Assembly (NCBI GenBank): GCA_018907035.1
Contig: JACCIC010000002.1
Location: 7,559,001 to 7,623,000, forward strand
DNA: 64,000 nucleotides
DNA from: Sycobia sp. Sy_11
Lineage: Eukaryota > Arthropoda > Insecta > Hymenoptera > Epichrysomallidae
Direction of reading: 5' to 3'
The notes beneath the pieces are model-generated. The model saw only the letters and a program-made list of their open reading frames with translations, was not told the origin of the DNA and did no database searches. The position numbers and the translations under genes were made by a program. Positions 25,231-36,689 of this stretch are shown piece by piece; positions within the stretch are counted from its first letter, which is position 1; every line of letters starts with the position of its first letter.

Positions 25231-27690
25231 AATATAAGATGATTATTAGATGATCGAAGGGAAATCTAACTCGGATCTGGCGAGATTTACCTACATGAGG
25301 AAATCATGAGTAATACTGACTAGGATCTAGTCCGAACTAGGGATATGCCGAGTATATTTCTGCACGGGAAAATTCACACCGGCTGATCGATCAGAAACGT
25401 GGCTATGATCGGATCTCGCGCGAAAATGACAAAAAGCTCATTCGCGATCGCGTCGCGGCAGCTGCCGTCGTCGTCGCCGCGCCCGGTCCCTCCTCGTTAC
25501 CTTTTAACCTTCACTTTACCTTCTTTCGTCGTCGGAGATCCGCCCCGGGCGGCTCTACCCCCGGCTTGATCGACTGCCCGCGAAACTCTGCGAAACTATG
25601 AGCCGATTTTCGAGAAATCGCGCCGTGTCCGCGGGATTTTATTCGTTCGTCCATTCCGTCGTCGAGCGGAGTATTAAAGACTATAATTAGCCCAGTTGCC
25701 ATTGGTACTATGCGAAGGTATTGAAAACAAGGGTCTTGGCAAAATTATATATATATAATATTATATTATATAAATATTATAATTAATTATAATTAAAAAA
25801 TTACAGCAGACTATCGCATTTGAAATTCTAAAAGCATAATCATATCAGAATGGTATTGTCTATAAATGATTTCCCCTGTAGCCGTCCTCGGGATATTAAG
25901 GAGCTCTACTAATTGAAAATTTATGATTTATACTTCGATTTTGTAGCAAATATTAATCATGATAATTGCGAAACGCATCTTTTCTCACCATTTAGAAAGT
26001 GAAATTGAGACGATTTAACAAAATTGATCATTGCGTAAAAAGTTTAAATAAATTTTTTCATAAAAGAAACAATAAGTTACATGAATATAAAAAGAGATTT
26101 TATCTATCGTCCCATACATTGAAAGATTTTTTTTGTACTATGAAATAAAAAGTTATTTTACATTATTTGCAGTCCTAGTTCAATTCAATGCTTTTCCGTG
26201 TATAATATTTTTTGCTTTTTCAAATGTTCTGTAAACAAACAATGCCGATAGTTTATCGGCATTATCCATGAGTAAAAGACTCGATATTCCAAATCTATAC
26301 CGAAGTCATTGGAAACGCTAAACGAATAGGAAATTGAAATAGTAAATCAGACGGAATTGTTGGAAGTCACTGAATTAAAACGACTTTGTCTTCGTATTCG
26401 CTTACAAAATAGTTGCCTCGACGTTATTCTTGATTAGCTCTGTAATCATAAATATAATGCACTTACAATATCGTGATTGATTCATATTGGTAAGCGTAAT
26501 AATTTCTACCCAAACTTTTAATTGCAGATCATGTGGCGGGTTCAATTATAGGATAATTTATTGCATTCCTAGATAGGGATAATAATACTATTAATAGCTT
26601 CCTATGTATTGCTCACTATAAACTCGTGAACGATGACATCACATACTCGATCATAATAAATTAATTATTATTATTTGACGCGGTTGTGGCATTTCTTTCA
26701 AGGAACAATACATTTTCTAGATCATTGGAATGTTGAATAAAATCCCATTGTATGAAAGACATCTCTAAAATGATATATCGAAAAGGACTGGATAAGTCAG
26801 TGACGTTTTGAAAGTTCGTCGTAAAGCGTGCACATTTCTCTCTACTGGCTAAAATTTCCGTTTAATATTATTGATCGAACCCAACTCTCACAATTAGATG
26901 CCAAATGTCAATGTTACAGCTCATTTTCAATTATCTACTAGGAACGGATTTCGGCTTTCTTGTTATCTTTGTCGTAGTTTCGTTATACCGCACAGTCTCT
27001 GAATTAATAGAACCATTAACTGGCTGAAGATTTTTGTATTTTTCTAAAAATCATTTGTCAAACACAGTTAAGACTTTTTCAATTGAAGCTTGTTAATAGA
27101 TATGATATATCGCTTTTGAAGATTTTTATATGAAAATTGGAAAAAGTTGCGATGATCACCATATGGATATTGACTGACTGGATTTAGATTGAACGAAGTC
27201 TCACGACCTTTAAAATTATATCTGTAAATTTTTTGATCTTCGGACATGCGCACTATTTGATACTTTTTTAGCACCGTGATTCAAGCGTCTCGAAACTCGG
27301 CTAAAATCAACTAAATATCAATTGGCATAATTGGCAATAAGTTGGACAGGAGATATTTATTGAGGTAGATTCGTATAAGCGGTTTGTTTCAAATCTGGTG
27401 CAGAAAGTGCCCTAGACTTTACAAAGTTCATATTCGAGATAATCGGTGTCTTCGCTCATTCTGTATGAAATTTCTCATCTGCATTTGATTCTCCTTCGAT
27501 GTACATATTTATTACTGATTCTTACTCTACCTATAATAATTAACGGTTAATTAATCCAAATTATGGATTGGCATCCAGCTCATTCCGAATCCAGGGATGC
27601 GTCTTTCGCGTAACCAAAATGGTCCTGCATACACGACATCCATCCTGAAACCAATTGCAATCCTCAATCTCATCGAATACCAATAGAATT
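25231..27690. other. Mixed unique sequence, no gene seen
   Basis: CpG-rich patch at 25250-25700 with a 63-codon minus-strand frame of unknown product. An AT-only foldback-rich stretch lies at 25745-25800. Then there is 2 kb of AT-rich unique DNA holding a perfect hairpin at 26241-26263. Nothing else recognisable. Confidence 0.5.
26241..26263. repeat. Perfect 10-bp stem hairpin with 3-nt loop
   Basis: AATGCCGATA, loop GTT, then TATCGGCATT. The stem is GC-containing, so it is less trivial than the AT foldbacks around it. No T-run follows, and no known RNA family was recognised. Confidence 0.6.
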
Positions 27691-28198
27691 CCGGGTATAT
27701 GATGAAAATACATCGGGACACCCGGAAGTCATCCTACCCCCCCCTCCCGCCACCGGTGTATCCTTGGGCTCGGGCTCGGCAACGGGAACGTCAGCCAGGC
27801 TCTGCACCCAGCGCCGAAGGACGCGCGCGCGAAAGGGCCACACGTCGCTTTATTTTGCGGCCGCACGCACCGCACGCTATTGTTGCGGCGGCTGGCTGAC
27901 TGGCTGGCTGGCTGCGTTGCACAGACGCGTTCCTGAATTATTCATTCGGGTGTGTGTGAGGGGGGAGGGGAGGCCGGACAGCCGCGTGCGGTTTGATCGA
28001 TGCGCCCGCGCCACCTCGTCCCGGCTCTCGGGTGGCCGAGCTTTGAATTTCATAGTCTGCGGGTTTTCCGCGCTTTTCGCATACATATATAAATCTCACC
28101 CAGCGGGACGCGTATACGAGAAGGGAGGTGATGAGAGGGATACGAACGTTAAAGTCTGCCCGGGTGAGCGTTTCGTAGTTAAACGCTTCCTGTTAGTT
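27691..28198. other. CpG-rich patch, no gene assigned
   Basis: Strongly CpG-rich with overlapping open frames (27764-28291 plus, 27877-28086 minus). A small GGCT-type repeat at 27891-27915 and a G-rich stretch near 27958-27975 are present. The plus frame ends in TA and AG arrays. It could be a CpG-rich regulatory element or an exon, but no domain is recognisable. Confidence 0.4.
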
Positions 28199-28284
28199 AT
28201 ATATATATATATATATACAAGGAGCAAGGAAGTGCAGAAGAGACAAAGTCGACAGAGGTTTATAGAGAGAGAGAGAGAGAGAGA
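28199..28284 (+). repeat. TA run and AG run
   Basis: (TA) at 28199-28217 and (AG) at 28264-28284, separated by unique sequence. Confidence 0.9.
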
Positions 28285-30300
28285 CAACTGACTTCTTCGT
28301 CGAGAATCCGATCGGCTTATGAATTGACAACTAGAAGGCTGAGATAGGCAGCGTTTTATTCAAGATTGATAATTAAACGGTTGGAGCACGCTTGGGTCCG
28401 CGCGATGGGGTCATAGTCGAACGCGGGTGGTTAATAGTTGACGCTATGCAAGAAACTTGGACAGTTTAAAAGCCGTTCCATTTTCCGAACGTCGTCTTCA
28501 TGGTTGTATTCGAAAATTTATGCCAGTGATAAACTTAACTTTCCACCCATATAGCCGACTATAATGCAATTAGCCATTCTGAAAAAAAAAGTGAAATGTA
28601 AGCCCGGAAGAATGGATGAAAAAAAGGAACATATTGAACCAGAATGGCATTTAAATGAGACAGACCGTCGTTTTTCATTTGATTGAATAGAATCATACTT
28701 TTGAGAAGTGTGAGATTAGATTCATTGAAATTTAAGTATATTTTTTATTTGATTCGTGATACAGGAAATGTATGTATCTTGTGTTCAAGGCTATTCCAAA
28801 TTCTAGATTTTAATTCTCTATAAAACGTAGGAAGCTTCAAAAGAAAGGTTGGAACACATGCTGCATTCTGTATATGCTTAAAAATTATGCTTTTAAATCG
28901 AAACACTTTTCCCAATCCGATACTCGACGTAATTACCAGTTTAATAATTTTACGATTCCCATATTCGAACATCTTGATATCCCAATCGACCCGGGATCCA
29001 ATATACGGAAATCAACACGTATCATTTCGCCAATCTGATTTGACTTGGACGAGTGTCCCGTTATTGTTTCGCCCGTAATACTCAACGCTTGCCCGAGCCC
29101 TCCCGCTCCTCTCCCTTCCCCTTTCCCACATTGGAAACCCACCGACGATTAAGATAATCCTCCGGGGCTGTAAAACCCGGGACGCTCGGCCGGGAGCGCG
29201 GAATTCAATTCGAGGGTATCGATCGATAAAGTTGGCGCGCTAATGCGTGCCGGTGGGTGGGGAACGTCGTCGATTGTCGCAGGTGCGAAAATGGCCAGAG
29301 CTCTTGCGAGATCGAGCCGTCTCTACTGCGTCCGATCGGTGGGACGAGTATAGTCGGCCTGGCCGCAACGATCAGTGAACGCGGCTACTTTTGCCTGGAT
29401 TTGCTTGACAAAATAGATAGAATCGGGTAAAAATTTACATAGACGAAGAAGGTCTGCAATCGATTGACAATTTCCTGATTTCAATTCTTAAAAAATCTTC
29501 ATGCCGTTTTATTTTACGAACGTGCAATAACTTTTTTTTTCAACCTTTCCACGATCTAACATAATAATGTATCTGTTCTTGTTTTGTAAAAAATCCAGCT
29601 CTTTGCAGATAACTGTTCATCGCCAACTTAAACTATGTACCCCGTATCCCTCAAGTCCCGAGAGGCTCAGCAGCTCCGAGCAGCTTCGTTCCTACAGCCG
29701 CGCCACCGAATCGCGCCCCGATCGCGCAGTTCTAAAAGAGAACTCGCCCCCTCCACCCCAAACTTCCAACCGCGGCTCAATCCTGCAACAAGCAGATCGA
29801 GGCAGTACGGCATTACCGCTCCCACCCCTCGAGCCCCTCGATATAAGCATTTAATCCCGGCGGAACGGTCTTAATTTCACGTGGCTGGCGAGGGACTGCT
29901 AACGGGCGAGATACCTCGGTATGCGGTCGACTAACGAGAGCTCGCGCTCGGCTCTCAGCCTGGGAAAAGCCGCTTCCGTGAGTTGGTGCATGGGTGGTGG
30001 AGGAGCGGGGAGAAGCGTAAGCTTTCTTTCCACGAGGGCGAAAGGGGATGGGGGATGCAAGCCGCAATTGGTGGAAAGGAAGGGGGGGGGAGAGGGCGAT
30101 GACGGTTATTGCTTCCCGTATCCGCCGCGCGAGTGGCGCGCATTAAGATGCAATTTGCGAGGCGCGAGATGATTCGTGCAGGGAGGCCTGCGCGCGCGAT
30201 TGCATGCCGAGGTTGGGAGCGAGTCTCGCGCGAACGTGGGGAGTATTTAGGAGGGATTTACGACCCGGTTGGCAGTCGGAAATTCAGGATTCGTTATTGA
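28285..30300. other. Mixed, then CpG-rich sequence, no gene assigned
   Basis: AT-rich to about 28980 with a 75-codon minus-strand frame (28745-28972) of unknown product. CpG-rich from 29000 to 29400, AT-rich to 29590, then CpG-rich to 30300. Open frames in the last part lie on both strands (29567-29874, 29813-30067, 29921-30172, 29955-30143), which is what high GC alone produces. Confidence 0.45.
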
Positions 30301-31394
30301 ATCCCTAGGCAAATGGCATTCCTTATTCTTTCGTTTACGAAACGAGTATGGCAGCATGAGGCGCTGATCTGCGCTCGTTGAAAGGAGCGTAGACGGAAAA
30401 GCGAATGAAGTACATTTACTCGGGATAACTTGCAAAAGAATATAGTTTTCAATTAATAACGATAAGACGAGAACCAAAAACTCTCATGTGTGAAAAGCTC
30501 GCTATGCTCCTGAATACAATTTAAAACATTAAACGAAGGTACATGGACAAAAATTTCTCATTCAATGCGCCACAGCATTTGAATGTCCCAAGTATGAACT
30601 GCAGAGCAGATATTTATATATTACCAACTAGTACCGATTATAATGAAATCAAGGCAACGGATTGACGTTCCAAGAGTAGAAATGAAAAATTTCAAAACTG
30701 ACCCATTTTATTTTTCGACATGATTACACTTGGCTATGGGTCATCTAAGTTTTATAAAAGGAAAAATACACTGCCAAAGGTAAAAAATTGATCGTGCACG
30801 GTTTTTTGCACAGGCCCTGATAGGATACCCATCATATCGACCTATAGTCCGAGGCGAGGTCGTCGCATAAATTCATCTCATGATATCCCATACGTATTAT
30901 TTACCCCCCGAAAACCGCGGCCTCGGATATCCGTAGCGCAGAATCGAGGGCAATTTTTCAGACACAACGAATTTCCCGCCCCCGCCCCCAATAACCGCCG
31001 GTATCGTATACGATAAGATTGACAAATTGTTGCCGGGGCAAAAAGCAACGCGCTTGCGTAAAAAATGAGGTCGTCAAAAGGGCGCAGCAAAGCGCTCGTG
31101 CGCGAAACAAATTGCGAAACGAAAAATTGGTCGTTCAAAGCACCACCTCCACCACCACCCCCCTCCCCCCCGCGGGTGGAAGAAAAGTACTTTTATATGG
31201 TAAAATAATCGAGCCGCGGCGATCCAGGGATCGCCTTATACGGACAGCTGTATCAAGCATCGGGAATATAGGCTATTATCAAGCTCGGTCAGATCGGCAT
31301 AGGTATTCTATACTGAGCCACGTCGATGCGGTGATCTGGTAGAGATAGATAGAAATTTCCATAATAAGATTCACAATAGGCTAGAGATTAAGTA

Positions 31395-31420
31395 GAGATA
31401 GACAGATAGATAGATAGATA
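31395..31420 (+). repeat. (GATA)n microsatellite
   Basis: About five GATA-type units with one GACA, in AT-rich DNA. Confidence 0.85.
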
Positions 31421-32790
31421 TGTCTATAATGAAATACAATAGAATGTCTAATATAGAAATTCATTAATGGTATTAATTTATTCTGTCGACATTTTGGTTT
31501 CCTTAGGATAGCACTACTAAAGACAAGAAAATTGCTATATATTTATAACGAAAAAAAGTTCATTCTTAAAAGAAACTATCGTGAGTCACAACATTAGTCC
31601 CAAGTTTGCAACATGAAAAGTAAATTTAGTAAGGCACTTATTGTGTGATATTTCGTCTAATATCGAAGTGTACTTTAGGCACTACATATACTATAGAATA
31701 TCACTGTAAGTCATTCCTGTTCAAATCACGGAAACGTAATAGTTTCTTCAGTTTAATTAAAATACAAGTGGAACTTTACGTGCACGCATTTATAAAGCGT
31801 AAATCACAAATAACACGTGGTTTCCGTAAAATTAACCCAAATCAAGAAGATGTCTCTTCATTACCGATTTAAAGCCGCTGAGTGACGACGGTAAAAGCCT
31901 GATGTCAGCTGGAATATCGTTCTACATATGCGCGCCTTGACCTTAAACAGACTTTTTTCCAACTTCGCTTTCAATCTGGGCGAATATGAAATTCTTTTTC
32001 AGTGGCACCGCTCAAATTGCGCCCGAACACATATTTACAGGGGGGGGGCGTGATTTTTTAACATTAGTAGAGCCGTGAAAAACTAGCGTCCCCTCGAAAC
32101 TGCGCCAAGCCAACCCCGACACACCGAATGGCATGAATTACGTAATCGTTCCGCCTAAGACCGTTGACATATCGTACGCAGAAATTCCGTATTCTGATTT
32201 CTTGCTAAGCATCGCGCATTACCACGGAACAATAATGCGCACAAGCGAAGAAACAACGATACTTGTGTAAGTGCCTTGCGTAAAGTGTGTCGGTAGTATA
32301 ACTTAAACAAAAGCATAAGCAGTATAACATTATATGGAACTTCTTTGTCGAATAATCCATATGGGGTATCCACGACAGGCGATAATAAATTTAATAAAAT
32401 ATTAATGATAAAATACAATTGATGAGAAAATAAGAATCGTTCCCATAGACATTATCCAATCGTTGCAAAATTCTAATTTATCTAAGATAATCGTGCTTCA
32501 ATGCGTTCTATAGTTGTGCCGCAGAAGATCCTGTTTATATATTGTGACATTATTATGCGAACAAACATTCGTATCAAAGATTCACAAACCCTCATTTTTA
32601 AATATATACAGTGAAATTAACAGAGTATACCAAACGTTCAACCTTAAGTCATGTACATTTTACAATGAAATATATTAGTAAATTTAACACTAACTTCGCT
32701 GATAATTCGATATTGCTTGAATAAATAACAAAAAGATTGCAACGATTGCAACAACTGTATCAACATACATATATACACATATAACTAAAA

Positions 32791-32809
32791 TGTGTGTGTG
32801 TGTGTGTGT
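32791..32809 (+). repeat. (TG)9 microsatellite
   Basis: Short perfect TG run. Confidence 0.95.
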
Positions 32810-33617
32810 ATGTACGGGGAGATCGAGCGGAGTATATAGCGGATTGACGCAACCTCGTTGCTCCGGCTAATTGAATTCGACCACTGCACGTAGCAGCAGT
32901 TTTCCGCGCGTTCATCGAGTACGAGCAATTTGCGAGCCCGTGCGTCATGATCACTGCCCTCTATGCCGCGAGGCGCACAGACTTGGCCGACGTCTAATTT
33001 GCATCGAATGCGCCTGAGGTGGAGCTAAAGGCCATACGTTTATCCGCGCGTCTTTGTTTGGGATAAGACCCGGGCTTGCCCGATTCGGCCGATCGAGCCG
33101 CTTTGGCTTCGCAACGATCGTAAATCGAAGTATTATTATTATTATATACACGCCAGGTCGAAAAATTTGGTAGTCGATAAACTTGGCAGCGATAAAACAG
33201 AACTCGGGCACTTTATTGTCTGTCTCGTAAGTTGGACAAATTTTACTTGGGTGACTTAACGATAAAGTTTGCCTCGGGCGCACAGATAGCGCCATTGTAA
33301 GGCTTAAGTTGTCCCAACTGAACGGTATAGTATTAACTCGTAGATACACAAATATACTAGAAAACTTCGTGCGGAACTATCAAAGTGTGCTGCTACGCTC
33401 GCCAGATGTACATTCAAAACGTATTTAACTCAAGTTGTCCAAGTGAATATAATCGAGCTTTCCATTAGCTGCAAGGGGAAAAAGTTGCGACGAATATATT
33501 CATCCAGGAACTCGAGAATAAAATACACGATATGCGATAAATTACGAATCAAAACCAATATTTTTCCTGTTAACATTGTTTCGGCTATGATGTCGTTATC
33601 GAAAATCTAGACAAAGT

Positions 33618-34675
33618 CTGAAATCTATATTTAATAATGAAAAATTTTATTTACAGCATCGTGGCCTACCTATGGGTTCGCCACTCTCGTCACTATTCTG
33701 TGGAATTTTTTGTCACATTTAGGTCTGTCAAATCTCTCCTCTAGAAAAAATATACTCTTCTGTTCAAGATATGTAGATGAGATTTTTTTTTATGGACAAG
33801 CTCGTACCCTCAACTAAATTCGTTAAAACTATATAAATATACGACATTCCAACTATAAATTTATAATTGATGTTGACGAACAAAATTACCTAAATTCTCT
33901 TTATTCGTAAATAAGAAAAGAATATAATAAACTTTTTTACGAGATTATATAAGAAATCTAATTTTACATTTTCTCACGATTTGTATATAATTCAAATCAG
34001 TCGATTCACATCACAGTTTAGCGCATTTCATTCCGTTATAGACAGATTAATTTAAACAATACTTCATATAATAATTAAATAAATTTATAAAAAAAAAAAC
34101 TAGCATTAAGCAATGACTATGATAGCTCTATAGCTCTATTATTGATACGCTGATTTATAAAAAAAGGTTTTAAAATACCGTAGAATCAACTTTGCACATG
34201 TCCACAAACTAAAGAGGGTATCTGCCATCTGATTACTTATATGCCTCTGGTTACCCAAAGGATCTCAATGTCAATACGAAACATGTTACTAAGTCAATCT
34301 TAAAATCAATATTGTAGTGAACAATGAAGAGAAAATTAATTTTAAATATAACGATGGCGTTTGCGAATTCAATTGTTGAGATTGCAATATACGTCCAATA
34401 TGACAAACTGGCCTCATTAAATACACGTCTCAGAGAACGTATAAAATCTGTAAAAAAAAAAAATACCAATAAAACAAACGGCAAATATGGCAGAAAATTG
34501 ATTAAAAACACTACATAGTATTGATTTAAATAACTGTACGTTGATACGCAATATACATTAAAGTAAAAGATAAAACAGTTTGGAAATTTTTGATATATTA
34601 AAAGCTTCGAATAATAATAAAAATATTAGAAACGACATGATCAAGTTTGATGTTTCCCCTCTTTTAGAACCAGCA
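33618..34675 (+). mobile_element. Decayed Penelope-like element with RT and GIY-YIG remains
   Basis: The plus strand shows parts of a Penelope-like polyprotein in the expected order, broken by stops and frameshifts. FNNEKFYLQ at 33630-33656 runs into HRGLPMGSPLS at 33657-33689, the diagnostic block of this RT class. RYVDEIFF at 33767-33790 is the catalytic YVDD motif with the second Asp now Glu. IIDVDEQ lies near 33865, FHSVIDRLI near 34027-34053, and IIDTLIYKKR at 34138-34167. A GIY-YIG endonuclease trace follows: GVCEF-C-DC at about 34356-34385 and, in another frame, NTRLRERIKSVK at about 34419-34454. DLNN and SLEIFDILK words to about 34640 fit the C-terminal tail. RT sequence upstream of 33618 is missing, so the copy is 5'-truncated. 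It is dead. Confidence 0.82.
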
Positions 34676-36156
34676 TCTCAAATTTCAAAATGAATTTATC
34701 TGAAATTGCTTTGAATTTAGTAAATTTCATACCTGAATTACTCTTGCATTACAATGAAATTATCTGCAAACGAGCGTTAAATTAGAACGTTGTATTTCAC
34801 CGCCATAAGTTCGTGGCTTTGGATTTCGTTACACTCGATCGCCGTAAATATTGCATCCAAGTTATCGTTATGTATCTCTATAATTTTTGAATTTATAATG
34901 TTTTTTCACACTCTGTCTCGTTTCTTGATGACGGCATCACAGTCGAAACAACATTGTCAGAAGAAATATTCGTGAAAATGTCAAAACTATCCAAGTGCGG
35001 TTTAATTCACAATATACCTGATATTATGTAAACATATTTCATGAAGAGTTTACCCTGTTTTCAATTAATTGTAAAATAAAATAGTTAATACAATTGAATG
35101 CAATCAATATTTTTTTTATAATTGACTAATCTACAGAAGAGTGGCTTTTAATTGATGAATATTAGCCCTATATTATTAATTATAAATATATTTTTCCGCC
35201 GCATTGTAGAGAAAAAGGAGACAAAGAAAAAATACTGACTTATCATACATCTAAAAAAATATAACTAAACTTGTATTATATGACAACCAAAGAATGGTAT
35301 TCGCCAGAAATTCTATCCTTACAATCATATCTTCTATCGCAGTTTATTTAAGAAATCAGCGAATATGGTAGATCTTCATATTCCATTCGATGAATTGGCT
35401 CTTTTTATGAGCTCCGTTATTTTTGGCTTTCAAAGCGAATTCAACAATCGAGTCGGTCAAGAGTGGCGCTGACGTCGGACTTTCCATTGGTAAAGAGATC
35501 CTCGAATTTTAGAACCGAGACCCTCGGCCAATTTGCCCGACTCTACGTCCGAGAATAAAGAGCACCGGGGCCCGAGGAAAAGCGGTACAGAAAATCGAGC
35601 GCGATCCACGTCCGAGCTTAAAGTAAAACGATGGCAAATTTATCCACGGTCCTTCCCTCAATTACGCGGTAAAACTCGCGCGCAGGACTTTTCGAATTTC
35701 ATTGGTTCCGGCAATAAACGCGAATAAACTCGAGGCGTTTTTAGCACCTGCCTGAGGATCCTGGTAGCTTTTTCTTCGTTTAAACTTTTAAACTTGCAAA
35801 ACAGTCAGGATAAGAGTAAATAGGACGTGCAGCAAGTTGATATTTTGTAATATTCGGTAAGAGCACGCGTGAAGTTTCCATGAATTATTTTTCAGTTAAT
35901 ATCAATCAAACCGGTCAAATTTATGGAGAAAACGAATTTTAGCTGTCAGATCAAATTCCATCAACTTTATCAAGGGTGATAAATTTTCCGTACGTTGCCC
36001 CCCCCCCTCCGCCACATACGCAAAAATTTCATTTGCTCGGACGCGATAAAATCCCTAATAAAACCATTCATTCCTGAAAATGTATAGTCAAGATATGTTC
36101 ACGTATTCCCAATTAAGTACGGTAACAACTCGCGGCTTTTCCGTATACGTACGTAG
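34676..36156. other. AT-rich, then mixed unique sequence, no gene seen
   Basis: AT-rich to 35400, CpG-containing to 35760, then mixed. A C10 run lies at 35998-36007. The frame 35533-35727 is open but has no recognisable product. Confidence 0.5.
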
Positions 36157-36184
36157 ACACACACACACACACACACACACTCTC

Positions 36185-36233
<49 letters not shown>
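36157..36233 (+). repeat. Adjacent (AC)12 and (AT)22 microsatellites
   Basis: AC at 36157-36180 and AT at 36189-36233, separated by 8 nt and followed by an imperfect TATG/CATA foldback region to about 36275. Confidence 0.95.
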
Positions 36234-36238
<5 letters not shown>

Positions 36239-36275
36239 TATACATATATATATAGACGTATGTATATATGTATAT

Positions 36276-36622
36276 CCATAACTCTAACTCCATAACGCAT
36301 ACTATGTGTCCAGGTGGGCGCCTCTCGTTGCGCCGGTATAAGGACATTAAAATCGGCGTATGGGCGAGCGTCGCGCGGCACTCGTAAAGTCTCTTATCGC
36401 ACCCTACGCCACGCTCGCGGCTATGCGCGGCCTCGACGTATAGAGCGCCGTAAAAGCGCCGCGCCGCCAAGCGTCGGCGAGTACTCGTTAAACGCGAGTT
36501 AAGATAAGGGGAGGGGGGCGCGGCGCGTGGCTCCCGTGGCTTATGGGGGGGGAGGGGAACGATGCTCCGCGGTTGTTTGCCGCCGTTGATTTTTGCGTAT
36601 ACGCCCCGAGTCTCGACGAATA
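36276..36622. other. CpG-rich patch between AT arrays
   Basis: Strongly CpG-rich unique sequence with frames open on both strands. The 183-codon minus frame (36183-36734) runs into AT arrays at both ends and is rejected. It could be a regulatory element. Confidence 0.4.
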
Positions 36623-36640
36623 TCTCTCTCTCTCTCTCTA

Positions 36641-36684
<44 letters not shown>
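36623..36684 (+). repeat. (TC)8 and (AT)21 microsatellites
   Basis: CT run at 36623-36639, then ACG, then AT run to 36684. Confidence 0.95.

Positions 36685-36689
<5 letters not shown>

Larger units (their letters stand above)
30301..33617. other. Mixed unique sequence, no gene seen
   Basis: AT-rich to 30850, CpG-rich at 30880-31330, a GATA-type array at 31395-31420, AT-rich to 32780, a GT array at 32791-32809, then CpG-rich to 33320. A G9 run starts at 32041. The stretch 30500-30730 has protein-like words that might be the C-terminus of a decayed LINE (see findings). No gene can be supported. Confidence 0.45.

Noticed and set aside
27764..28291. 175-codon plus-strand open frame in CpG-rich DNA
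   Set aside because: It ends in TA and AG arrays (Ile-Tyr, Arg-Glu), and high GC explains the absence of stops. A minus-strand frame is open over part of it.
29360..29420. TCAGTG word resembling an arthropod initiator
   Set aside because: I found no matching downstream promoter element at the usual spacing, nor a TATA box. A six-base match is expected by chance many times in this window.
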